This document shows positions 1 to 6,300 of a stretch of DNA of 23,412 nt, one piece after another (the first letter of the stretch is position 1; each line of letters opens with the position of its first letter). The DNA is taken from positions 1-23,412 of the forward strand of contig DATMYW010000045.1 in assembly GCA_035560715.1 (NCBI GenBank), in the 5' to 3' direction. This DNA is from JAAXTX01 sp035560715 (GTDB taxonomy: Bacteria; Patescibacteriota; Minisyncoccia; Moranbacterales; UBA1568). The notes under the pieces are model-generated. The model was not told the DNA's origin and made no database searches. It worked only from the letters and a program-made list of their open reading frames with translations. The position numbers were made by a program, and so were the translations under genes.

Positions 1-4
1 GGTA

Positions 5-10
5 TATACT
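5..10 (+). promoter_or_regulatory. possible -10 element of the zinc-ribbon gene
   Basis: TATACT lies about 49 bases before the ATG at 59, and the same -10 hexamer recurs in front of several genes in this window. Any -35 element would lie outside the window, so the promoter cannot be confirmed. Confidence 0.3.
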
Positions 11-58
11 CTGTTGTTTTGGATGATATAGGATGAATCTTAACAACAGGAGATAGCG

Positions 59-454
59 ATGAGACTATCATTGAATCAAAGACGGTGGCTGACCGAAAAC
101 GATTACGCCAAATGCCCACATTGCTGGGCGGACCACGGAAAGACGGCGACCGGACCACTTCTCTGGAAACGATATTTCCGGTCATGGTGGCTTCGATGCG
201 ACAAGTGCCATTCCTCCGTACTTTGGATCGGACCACGTCCGAAGATGAAGTTCCGAGTCCCGCTTTATTGGTTGGAAGGCGGCAAAAATCGGGATGGGTC
301 GAAATGGCTCGGTGAGGATGGGATGTGTCGTTGTCCGAAATGCGGAAGCTACGACACTCGAGAACAAATCGTCGGAATGGGAAAACCGGCGGTCATTCTC
401 ACGTGCGAAGATTGTCATCACCGTTCCGAAATGCACAGGATCTTCTGCGTATAA
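59..454 (+). CDS. small multi-CxxC zinc-ribbon protein
   Basis: This 131-residue soluble protein has no recognised family. Four cysteine pairs are visible: C19-C22, C47-C50, C92-C95 (with C90 close by) and C116-C119, plus C130 near the end. They look like two zinc ribbons, the first made by pairs 1 and 2 and the second by pairs 3 and 4. The middle is rich in Trp, Arg and Lys (residues 34-75), which would suit nucleic-acid or protein binding, but that is inference. The start is supported by AGGAGA at 48-53, five bases before the ATG. A terminator-like hairpin follows directly, so the gene is probably monocistronic. The next real genes are all on the other strand. No signal peptide or membrane segment is seen. 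Confidence 0.75.
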   Translation: MRLSLNQRRWLTENDYAKCPHCWADHGKTATGPLLWKRYFRSWWLRCDKCHSSVLWIGPRPKMKFRVPLYWLEGGKNRDGSKWLGEDGMCRCPKCGSYDTREQIVGMGKPAVILTCEDCHHRSEMHRIFCV

Positions 455-458
455 TATA

Positions 459-487
459 AACCGGACTCCCTTATCGGAAGTCCGGTT
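459..487 (+). terminator. terminator-like hairpin after the zinc-ribbon gene
   Basis: Arms AACCGGACT (459-467) and AGTCCGGTT (479-487) pair perfectly, and a CC/GG extension inside the loop is possible. It starts 4 bases after the stop codon. The following TCTCTTAT is only a weak U-tract. Confidence 0.6.
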
Positions 488-508
488 CTCTTATGCTCAA
501 GATTTTAC

Positions 509-579
509 CGATACTCCGCCAGGACTTCCTGAAAGGCCGCTTCCGAGACCTCGCTCTCAAAGAGGAGGGGTCGGTGATG
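509..579 (-). pseudogene. decayed copy of the korB 3' end
   Basis: This 71-base stretch is a close direct repeat of 1495-1566, which is the end of the intact korB gene. Read on the minus strand it still encodes EVSEAAFQEVLAEYR-stop, against EVSEVAFQELLAGYR-stop in the intact gene. One base is missing near 565-570, so the reading frame breaks beyond about 15 codons. No further upstream similarity is visible, because the unrelated gene at 590-1252 begins about 10 bases away. The region between 455 and 590 otherwise holds only the terminator hairpin. Confidence 0.7.
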
Positions 580-589
580 TGATGCGAAC

Positions 590-1252
590 CTATTCGAACT
601 TGAACGTTTTCACGATATCCTCGAAGGCCTTCTTCATCTCGGGTGTTTCCGTCGCGCCCGTCTCCGAAGAGTAGAGATCGATACTGTACACGAAGTTTTT
701 TCCCAAAAGTGAATACGAAGTGTCGTCATATCGTGTTCCCGACAGGCCGCCGACGGTCACCGGAATCGCCTTGGCATAGTCCAAGCCATTCGGAGGAACG
801 ATTCCGCCCGACTTGTCATGCACTCCGATCCACAACAAAGTCCCGAATTTCGGGGTATGTGTCGTCCCATCGAAGGTCCCGATCGGCTCCGGCGTAAGAC
901 GAGGGTCATCCACTTCGACATTATACAAAAGCGTCGCCGTCGGACCGGGGCCTTCACCATGATACTTATTCTCGCCTTCCTCATACCAGTAATTCCCAGG
1001 CATATCGAACGAAAAACCATACTTCCTGTTCTCATACCGCTTGGTTGCGGATGGCGCGACCGTTGACTGCGAATCGGCAACGCGAGCGGAGACATCCGCA
1101 TTCGCGGGTACCGGCGAAACGGAAGCCACGCCGCCTTTCGGGATTGATGGAGTCTCTTTTCCTTTTCCGTTGAACACAAGATATACGATGGCGGCTCCCA
1201 GTATGATGAGCAACGCCGACAAGACGGCAATCGCGATGTTCTTCTTTTCCAT
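590..1252 (-). CDS. membrane-anchored protein of unknown function
   Basis: This 220-residue protein has one N-terminal membrane anchor at about residues 5-27, then a Pro/Ser/Ala-rich linker (about 35-65). An extracytoplasmic domain follows, opening with a YENRKYGFSFDMPGNYW motif. That opening resembles PsbP-like or lipoprotein-type domains seen on many small-genome bacterial surface proteins (GFSF-x-P-x-x-W). No catalytic residues are recognised. The start is the ATG at 1252, with an alternative two codons upstream at 1258; neither has a good ribosome binding site. A longer frame continues upstream of 1258, but its composition is that of a shadow of korB, so it is not used. The gene lies between intact korB and a duplicated korB tail, which suggests it arrived by insertion or rearrangement. 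Confidence 0.75.
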   Translation of the reverse strand: MEKKNIAIAVLSALLIILGAAIVYLVFNGKGKETPSIPKGGVASVSPVPANADVSARVADSQSTVAPSATKRYENRKYGFSFDMPGNYWYEEGENKYHGEGPGPTATLLYNVEVDDPRLTPEPIGTFDGTTHTPKFGTLLWIGVHDKSGGIVPPNGLDYAKAIPVTVGGLSGTRYDDTSYSLLGKNFVYSIDLYSSETGATETPEMKKAFEDIVKTFKFE

Positions 1253-1278
1253 ATTCATATACTTATCAATGCGAATAT

Positions 1279-1307
1279 ATGCTATCGCAGCTTTCGATAT
1301 ACCGCAA
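1279..1307 (-). promoter_or_regulatory. possible promoter of the membrane-anchored protein
   Basis: On the minus strand TTGCGG (1307-1302) and TAGCAT (1284-1279) are separated by 17 bases, and the start codon lies about 20-27 bases further on. The -10 hexamer is weak. Confidence 0.35.
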
Positions 1308-1318
1308 TGATTCTCGCA

Positions 1319-1395
1319 GGAGCAGGTTTGCAACCTGTTCCGTAACGCTCTGTCTCCATTGCCAGGCCGAAGCCTTGGCGAAGGCTGGCGTGCCA
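1319..1395. repeat. intergenic palindrome cluster (REP-like)
   Basis: Two palindromes sit in the 232-base gap between korB and the next gene. The first (1319-1341) has 10-base arms around TGC, with core CAGGTT/AACCTG. The second has AGCCTT (1371-1376) and AAGGCT (1381-1386) around GGCG, flanked by GCCAG/CTGGC and by TGGC/GCCA at 1386-1395. The style resembles REP-type dispersed repeats or a terminator for korB. No second copy is present in this window, so the repeat nature is inferred. Confidence 0.4.
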
Positions 1396-1490
1396 AGCCA
1401 TAGTCTAACATCCGTCGTAAACCGTATGATTCATCAGGACACTCTCCAAAGACGGGCAGCCAACCTGAATCTGCGAAGCATTCTTCTAGA

Positions 1491-2339
1491 CTATCGATAT
1501 CCCGCCAAGAGTTCCTGAAAGGCCACTTCCGAGACCTCGCGCTCGTGGAGCGGGGCGTCGGTGATGCCGAGCCGATCCTCGTAGAGCTCGCGGGCATCGT
1601 TGCGGTAGATGATGCCGAGCGGGAGCTTCTCCGTCTCGAGCGCGAGTTCGAACGCAGCCGCCTTGTTCGACGGGTCGTGCCGTTCCGGGACGGGACAGGT
1701 ATGATCCTTGTACCACTGGTACGTGTTCTGTTTGTTGAACACGACGCACGGCACAAAGAGGTCGACCAACGCGAAGCCCTTGAAAGAGATTGCTGCCTTG
1801 ATGATCTCCTTGGCCTGCGCCGGATCACCCACATTGGCGCGCGCGATGAACGGCACGTCCACGGCGAGCGCGACCGCGATCGGGTTGAACGGCTCCACGA
1901 TGACACCATCGGGCTGGATCGGGTTCTTCATCCCCTCTTCCGAGGTCGGCGAGGCCTGCCCCTTCGTAAGGCCGTAGACCATGTTGTTGTGCACGAGGAC
2001 CGTGATGTCGGGATTGCGCCGCGCCGTATGCAGGAGGTGGTTGCCGCCCTCGCCGTAGATGTCGCCGTCGCCGGATTCCGCGATCACGGTCAGGTTCCGG
2101 TTCGCGAGCTTGATACCCATCGCTGCCGGGATAGAACGCCCATGCAGACCGTTGAACATGTGCGCGTCCACGTACTGCGGCATCTTGGCGGCCTGACCGA
2201 TTCCCGAAGCGATCACGACCTCCTTCGGGTCCTTCCCAAGCTCGCGCAAAGCGTTCTTGAGAATCAGGAGAAGCGGAAAGTTTCCGCATCCGGGGCACCA
2301 CGCGATATCGGTTTCCTGCGGCATGTCGAAGGGATTCAT
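1491..2339 (-). CDS. korB: 2-oxoacid:ferredoxin oxidoreductase, beta subunit
   Basis: This subunit binds thiamine diphosphate (TPP) and an Fe-S cluster. It works with KorA to decarboxylate a 2-oxoacid oxidatively to acyl-CoA and reduce ferredoxin. The 282-residue length is normal. Visible marks are WCPGCG (C15, C18), with C198 and C214 as further cluster candidates, and the TPP motif GDGD at 90-93 followed by the paired Asn at 118-119. YGLTKGQ-SPT follows, where most relatives have GLTGGQ. The substrate (2-oxoglutarate, pyruvate or another) cannot be decided from sequence, so the symbol is the common annotation. I chose the ATG at 2339 because the 12 codons upstream are low-complexity AAAGTC-like spacer DNA; no Shine-Dalgarno is seen. 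It lies 66 bases after korA and is presumably cotranscribed. Confidence 0.93.
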   Translation of the reverse strand: MNPFDMPQETDIAWCPGCGNFPLLLILKNALRELGKDPKEVVIASGIGQAAKMPQYVDAHMFNGLHGRSIPAAMGIKLANRNLTVIAESGDGDIYGEGGNHLLHTARRNPDITVLVHNNMVYGLTKGQASPTSEEGMKNPIQPDGVIVEPFNPIAVALAVDVPFIARANVGDPAQAKEIIKAAISFKGFALVDLFVPCVVFNKQNTYQWYKDHTCPVPERHDPSNKAAAFELALETEKLPLGIIYRNDARELYEDRLGITDAPLHEREVSEVAFQELLAGYR

Positions 2340-2405
2340 AGAAGCGAGAGTTAAAAGCGAAAAGTCGAAAGTCAAAAGTCGGAAACCGAAAACATTCCCT
2401 GATGG

Positions 2406-4118
2406 TCACGCTTCGGAACGGAGTTCCTCAATCAGTTCCTCGACCGAGAACGGTTCGCCGGTCGATTTGAGAATTCGTCGCGAGACCTTCACTCCGAGTT
2501 CGCGCCCGAGCAGATCGGCAAACTGTCCGGAATGGTTGCTTTCGATCACGATCACTTCCTTGCCGACAAGCAGTTTCTTCACCTCCGGATTGATCGGGTA
2601 GACCTGACTGAAATGAAGCCCGCCGAGCTTCGCGCTACCGAGCCTCGAAAGCGTTTCCACGAGCGTTCCGCAGGTCGAACCCCAGGAGATGACCGCCGTT
2701 TCCGCCCCTTCGAGATTGTCGAACGCATGAGGCATGATCGCGTCCTTCCGCAACGCCGTAAGACGACTGGTACGTTTCTCCATCATCGATCGGCGCATCG
2801 CGAAACTCTCGGTGATATGCCCGCTCTCGTCATGTTCGTCGGAATCGACGCAAACCAACCCGTCACCGTGTCCCGGGATACCGCGCGGTGAAAGTCCGTC
2901 CTTCGTCAGTGCGTAACGGAGATAGTCCTCCGTCGTCCTCGCGATATGCCGCTTCACCGGAATCCTCGGGAGTTCGTCCAGATCGACAGCGGTCACCGAA
3001 TCAAGGAAATACTGGTCGGACAATACGAAGACCGGGATCTGATACCGATCGGCCGTCTCGAACGCCTGCTGCATGGTCCCGACGGCTTCCGACAGTGTCC
3101 CGGGCGCGAATATCGCCCGCGCGAACTCTCCGTGGCCCGCGTGAAGTGCCAGATTCAGGTCGCCCTGTTCAGTACGCGTCGGAAGTCCGGTCGCCGGTCC
3201 CGGCCGCTGGCCGATATGGATGACGATCGGCGTCTCGATCATGCCCGAAAGACTCACGCCCTCCTGCATGAGGTCGAACCCGCCGCCGGATGTGGTCACC
3301 AAGGCCCGTGCCCCGGCGTATGAGGCACCGATGCCCGCGTTGATGGCCGAAATCTCGTCCTCCGCCTGATCGACGACGATGCCGAACCGCTTCGCTTCTT
3401 TCGCCAAGAACGCGAGTACGCCGGTCGCCGGCGACATGGGGTACGAAGAGATGAAATCGCATCCGCCGGCGACGGCCCCGATGCCGAGCGCGGTCGTCCC
3501 GTCGAGGATGATATCGTCTTTCTTCTCCTCGGACGGGGTGAGCGGGATCGAGATATCCTCAACGAATGCCGCATGCTTGCCGAACTCATAGCCCTTCCGG
3601 GCCGCCTCGACGTTCTTCCCGACGATATCCTCACCCTTGCGTGCGAAGACCGAGCGGAGATAGTCCTCCGCACCGGAGAACGGGGTCCCGAGAAGCCCGA
3701 GGATCGTTCCAAGCGCCACGGTATTCGAATAGATGGGATTCCCGCCCGCTTCGTTCGCGAACCGGAGTATCGGCGTATCCACGAAACGGACCGGGCCGGG
3801 GTCGCCGACCTGTGCGCGCTCGCCGAACACGATCGTTCCCTCGCCGATGCGCCACCTCAGGTGTTCAAGCGAAGCGGCGTCCATCGCGAACAGGAAATCG
3901 ATGCGCCGCACGTACGCCCGACGCGGCGCGCTGGTCGATGAGACCCGGACCTCGACCGAGTTGCTCCCGCCGCGCACGCGCGACATGTATTCCTTGCAAG
4001 CGAACACGCCGTATCCCGCGTCCTTGAGGATCTTCACGAGTGCCGCCTCGACCGTCTGTATCCCCTGTCCCGCCGAACCGCCGACCGCGATGGAAACGTC
4101 TTTCGAATACTGCGACAT
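2406..4118 (-). CDS. korA: 2-oxoacid:ferredoxin oxidoreductase, fused gamma-alpha subunit
   Basis: This is the partner of KorB in ferredoxin-dependent 2-oxoacid oxidation, 570 residues long. The gamma domain comes first (about 10-185, with GGSAGQGIQT at 13-22). The alpha (pyrimidine-binding) domain follows at about 205-445, with YPMSPATG at 226-233, EDEISAINAGIGASYAGAR and TTSGGGFDLM. A C-terminal transketolase-C-like domain is at about 480-570. The gamma-alpha fusion is well known in anaerobic bacteria and archaea. The ATG at 4118 starts the recognisable domain; the frame stays open 19 codons further, but that part overlaps the promoter. An extended -10 promoter sits 32-40 bases upstream. 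The gene lies in the order korA-korB-membrane protein, all minus. A separate ferredoxin gene is not in the window. Confidence 0.93.
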   Translation of the reverse strand: MSQYSKDVSIAVGGSAGQGIQTVEAALVKILKDAGYGVFACKEYMSRVRGGSNSVEVRVSSTSAPRRAYVRRIDFLFAMDAASLEHLRWRIGEGTIVFGERAQVGDPGPVRFVDTPILRFANEAGGNPIYSNTVALGTILGLLGTPFSGAEDYLRSVFARKGEDIVGKNVEAARKGYEFGKHAAFVEDISIPLTPSEEKKDDIILDGTTALGIGAVAGGCDFISSYPMSPATGVLAFLAKEAKRFGIVVDQAEDEISAINAGIGASYAGARALVTTSGGGFDLMQEGVSLSGMIETPIVIHIGQRPGPATGLPTRTEQGDLNLALHAGHGEFARAIFAPGTLSEAVGTMQQAFETADRYQIPVFVLSDQYFLDSVTAVDLDELPRIPVKRHIARTTEDYLRYALTKDGLSPRGIPGHGDGLVCVDSDEHDESGHITESFAMRRSMMEKRTSRLTALRKDAIMPHAFDNLEGAETAVISWGSTCGTLVETLSRLGSAKLGGLHFSQVYPINPEVKKLLVGKEVIVIESNHSGQFADLLGRELGVKVSRRILKSTGEPFSVEELIEELRSEA

Positions 4119-4149
4119 ACGCGCATTGGAATTATTTCGATTTGCTTCC

Positions 4150-4158
4150 AGTATACCA
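4150..4158 (-). promoter_or_regulatory. extended -10 promoter of korA
   Basis: On the minus strand TGG precedes TATACT (4155-4150), giving the TGnTATACT extended -10 form. No clear -35 hexamer is seen. The start would fall near 4143, about 25 bases before the korA ATG. Confidence 0.55.
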
Positions 4159-4215
4159 TGCGAAGCAATACACATTCACTACGGCCGCCGCCACGAAAGA
4201 CTTTCATCAAAAAAT

Positions 4216-4242
4216 CCCGCCCTGGTCCGAAGACCGGGCGGG
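4216..4242 (-). terminator. repeat hairpin terminator, copy 1
   Basis: Arms CCCGCCC/GGGCGGG and GGTC/GACC form an 11-bp stem with one bulged base, closed on the minus strand by a UUCG tetraloop. On the minus strand it is followed by ATTTTTTG. It lies 14 bases after the stop of the multi-TM gene at 4257. The same 27 bases recur at 4932-4958 and 5541-5567. Confidence 0.85.
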
Positions 4243-4256
4243 TAAGAGCGGTTTGC

Positions 4257-4838
4257 TCACGCTTTTCTCCGTGTCAAAACGGCGATACAACCATGCAAGA
4301 ATGCGTAGATAACAGACAGCACAGCCATGCCGTCGAGACCTTTCTGGCTGTAGCGGCTCAGGGCCGTAAGCAGGAATGCGACGGTCCAGAGCAACCACGG
4401 TACAAAGGGCTCGTTCGACGGACTCTCAAGAAGGCCTTGCACGATCGGAATGACAGAAATGATTCCCGTCAAAAGAATTATGAAACTTGCCAACATAGCC
4501 CCATTTCGATCACCCAGTTTCACCCGAACGATGATCGCCACGAGCGCCAGTGCAACATATCCCCATTCTTTCTTCTTTAGTGGTGCCAGTTTTCCGACAA
4601 AGAGAACGAATACGAACATCATCATCGTCGCAACCGAACCAGTAATGAACTGGAGCGACGCAACCCAATCACTCAAAGCGGTAAGATTCGCCGCATTTAC
4701 CACGGACAGAATGACCCAGATTAGCAACGCGGCAGGATTCGGCTTCGATGCCCCACGCTTCGCCTGCACACAATACAGAAAATATGCGACGCCATGGAGA
4801 CACGCCGCGACGACGGTGACAAAGACCGATATGCCCAC
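4257..4838 (-). CDS. multi-TM integral membrane protein, unknown function
   Basis: This 193-residue hydrophobic protein has six or seven predicted membrane helices, at about 1-24, 36-56, 60-82, 91-108, 111-134, 142-163 and 168-188. The short loops are positively charged. The KPNPAALLIW segment before helix 2 recalls PQ-loop/SWEET-type small transporters, but the similarity is not strong enough to name it. The start is GTG at 4838, chosen for the strong GGAGGT (4849-4844) five bases upstream. It has its own TTGACT-17-TATAAC promoter and its own terminator hairpin, so it is monocistronic. Just upstream of the ribosome binding site is the palindrome ACAATTGATTGT (4851-4862), possibly an operator. 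Confidence 0.75.
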   Translation of the reverse strand: MGISVFVTVVAACLHGVAYFLYCVQAKRGASKPNPAALLIWVILSVVNAANLTALSDWVASLQFITGSVATMMMFVFVLFVGKLAPLKKKEWGYVALALVAIIVRVKLGDRNGAMLASFIILLTGIISVIPIVQGLLESPSNEPFVPWLLWTVAFLLTALSRYSQKGLDGMAVLSVIYAFLHGCIAVLTRRKA

Positions 4839-4888
4839 AGCACACCTCCGACAATTGATTGTTAATTACTGCAAATTTCTATCAAAGT

Positions 4889-4917
4889 GTTATAGCACTA
4901 ATACGTACTACAGTCAA
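4889..4917 (-). promoter_or_regulatory. promoter of the multi-TM gene
   Basis: TTGACT (4917-4912) and TATAAC (4894-4889) on the minus strand have a 17-base spacer, a strong match to the housekeeping-sigma consensus. The predicted start near 4882 gives a leader of about 43 bases. Confidence 0.75.
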
Positions 4918-4931
4918 TTCATGCAAAAAAT

Positions 4932-4958
4932 CCCGCCCTGGTCCGAAGACCGGGCGGG
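4932..4958 (-). terminator. repeat hairpin terminator, copy 2
   Basis: This is base-for-base identical to the hairpin at 4216-4242. On the minus strand it is followed by ATTTTTTG, and it lies 21 bases after the stop of the gene at 4980. The next minus-strand promoter begins only 15 bases further on. Confidence 0.85.
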
Positions 4959-4979
4959 GAACTGAAACGGATCAGTGCG

Positions 4980-5432
4980 TCATGCGATCTGCATTTTCGA
5001 TTTCACACCGAGTATCGAGCACGCTTCTTCCCACGTCGACTCGGGAATGTTCTGTTTCGGGAAATAGCGCGTTTGCCAGGCTCCGTCGACGAGCACGGCG
5101 CAGAACAGGGCATCATCCTTACGATGCCAGTGATGCGGGCCGCGATACGCATTCTGGACGAATCCGAGCGGGTAACATCCTTCGCGAAGTTTCTCCTCCC
5201 ACACCTCCTCCGGCGCGAACACTCCCCCTACGCCTATCACCGGCTTCTTGTAGAGGAAGGGACTCAAAGTCTCGCCATAGGGTGCGATGAATTCACGTCT
5301 GCACGGTACGAACTTCCCACTCCTCTCTTTGAGGACATAATAGGAAATCCTCGCATTGAATTCTTTTCCGTTCCGACCGATCCTATCAGAAAAAGCGGTA
5401 CGTGGAATTTCCGGATTTCGTTTTTTCCTCAC
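4980..5432 (-). CDS. conserved-looking hypothetical protein, 150 aa
   Basis: I do not recognise this family. The protein is soluble, basic at its N-terminus (RKKRNPEIPR) and rich in aromatics. It contains YKKPVIGVGGVF, a GPHHWHRKDDALFCAVLVDG segment (about 100-120) and a C-terminal TWEEACSILG helix. No signal peptide or membrane helix is seen. The start is taken as GTG at 5432, preceded by GGAGGT at 5441-5436 with a short spacer of 3 bases. The frame stays open for 48 more codons upstream, but those run through a promoter and into the repeat hairpin at 5541-5567, so they are unlikely to be translated. It is monocistronic, with its own terminator. Confidence 0.65.
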   Translation of the reverse strand: MRKKRNPEIPRTAFSDRIGRNGKEFNARISYYVLKERSGKFVPCRREFIAPYGETLSPFLYKKPVIGVGGVFAPEEVWEEKLREGCYPLGFVQNAYRGPHHWHRKDDALFCAVLVDGAWQTRYFPKQNIPESTWEEACSILGVKSKMQIA

Positions 5433-5484
5433 GAGACCTCCATATGTAGTTGTTAATGAATATGAACGCAGAAATCGACCATGT

Positions 5485-5513
5485 ACCCTATCACCGAAAG
5501 TCGTCCTCGTCAA
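5485..5513 (-). promoter_or_regulatory. possible promoter of the 150-aa hypothetical gene
   Basis: TTGACG (5513-5508) and TAGGGT (5490-5485) on the minus strand have a 17-base spacer. The -35 is good and the -10 poor. It lies about 53 bases before the GTG start. Confidence 0.4.
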
Positions 5514-5540
5514 CACGGTCCGAGCCTTGGATATCGAAAT

Positions 5541-5567
5541 CCCGCCCTGGTCCGAAGACCGGGCGGG
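5541..5567 (-). terminator. repeat hairpin terminator, copy 3
   Basis: This is the same 27 bases as copies 1 and 2, 63 bases after the xseB stop. The tract after it on the minus strand is only ATTTCGAT, so termination may be weaker here. It closes the xseA-xseB cluster. Confidence 0.65.
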
Positions 5568-5630
5568 ATTCACCATATATAAACGTATTCGCTCTTCCCT
5601 AAATTCTCACTTCACACTCCTCACTTCTTT

Positions 5631-5849
5631 CTATTCCTCCCCTTCCAACTCCTTCTTCACGATCTCGAACTCATTCTCGGCTTCCTTGAGCTTCTCGCGG
5701 CTTTCCTTCACGAGTACCGCACCCGCTTTCACCTTCGCGAGCCCTTCCTCGACATCGACTTCCTCCTGCTCCTCGAACCAGGCGACGATCTCTTCCAGTT
5801 TCTTCAGCGACTCCCCGAGAGACTGCTTCTTTTCCTGCATAGGATTCAT
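5631..5849 (-). CDS. xseB: exodeoxyribonuclease VII small subunit
   Basis: This 72-residue helical protein has the XseB pattern. SLGESLKKLEEIVAWFEEQE is followed by a second amphipathic helix with VEEGLAKVKAGAVLVKESREKL and an acidic tail. It is the small subunit that assembles on XseA to form exonuclease VII, which degrades single-stranded DNA into oligonucleotides. The length is usual for the family. The first ATG (5849) or the second (5840) could be used; neither has a clear ribosome binding site. It is the last gene of the xseA, deoxyribosyltransferase-like, xseB set, 15 bases after the middle gene. Confidence 0.85.
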   Translation of the reverse strand: MNPMQEKKQSLGESLKKLEEIVAWFEEQEEVDVEEGLAKVKAGAVLVKESREKLKEAENEFEIVKKELEGEE

Positions 5850-5864
5850 GGTTATATGGTTTGA

Positions 5865-6296
5865 TTACTGATTCGCTTCCGATTCTCTCTTGCTTTCCGC
5901 TTGTCTTTCAAGAATTTCCGCCCAACCGTAGCCGATCCAAAGTCGAAGCGCTTCCGAAGACGGTGAATCGTCGGCTGGCGGATTCAGGAATACGACTCCG
6001 ATCTTCCGTTCACGGACGAAGTTGAGTCCCAGAGCGAACGACACCTCCGCGAACACGTTCGGGCCCACGTACCCCTCTATACCGTTCTTCGGTCCGTTCG
6101 CTACGAACAGGATATCGGAATCGGCTATAGCGCGATAGAAATCGGAGTGAACCTGTGGATACTCCTTCTCGAAGCGTTCCTCGGAAACCGGGACCGGCCG
6201 AGCGAGTATTTCCGCGTTGCGCTTTTCCCAGTATCGAATCCACTGCTTCAACTCTTCCTGCAAGGAAGCGCTTCCAGAAATGACGACTTTTTCCAT
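5865..6296 (-). CDS. nucleoside 2-deoxyribosyltransferase-like protein
   Basis: This 143-residue protein has a Rossmann-like N-terminus (KVVISGSASL) and a middle SDILFVANGPKNGIEGYVG. A FAEVSFALGLN motif follows, in which the Glu occupies the catalytic position of the nucleoside deoxyribosyltransferase fold (E-x-x-x-A-x-x-x-x). A C-terminal KIGVVFL strand completes the fold. Relatives cleave or transfer deoxyribose between bases, or act as nucleotide hydrolases; the activity here is unknown. The start at 6296 lies only 4 bases after the xseA stop, with GGAGG about 11 bases upstream inside xseA, so it is probably translationally coupled. Its place between xseA and xseB suggests a role in handling DNA degradation products, which is inference. 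Confidence 0.65.
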   Translation of the reverse strand: MEKVVISGSASLQEELKQWIRYWEKRNAEILARPVPVSEERFEKEYPQVHSDFYRAIADSDILFVANGPKNGIEGYVGPNVFAEVSFALGLNFVRERKIGVVFLNPPADDSPSSEALRLWIGYGWAEILERQAESKRESEANQ

Positions 6297-6300
6297 AGGA

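Noticed and set aside
590..1909. Single 439-codon minus-strand frame covering the membrane-anchored gene and part of korB
   Set aside because: Only the part from 1252 downward looks like protein. The upstream half is Ser/Arg-rich shadow composition overlapping the clearly coding korB in another frame.
4216..5567. Three identical repeats considered as a degenerate CRISPR array
   Set aside because: The spacing is 600-700 bases, each lies after a stop codon, and two have U-tracts, so they act as terminators.
5433..5576. Upstream extension of the 150-aa gene (48 extra codons)
   Set aside because: It would translate through a likely promoter and into the repeat terminator hairpin; the GTG at 5432 has a GGAGGT site instead.
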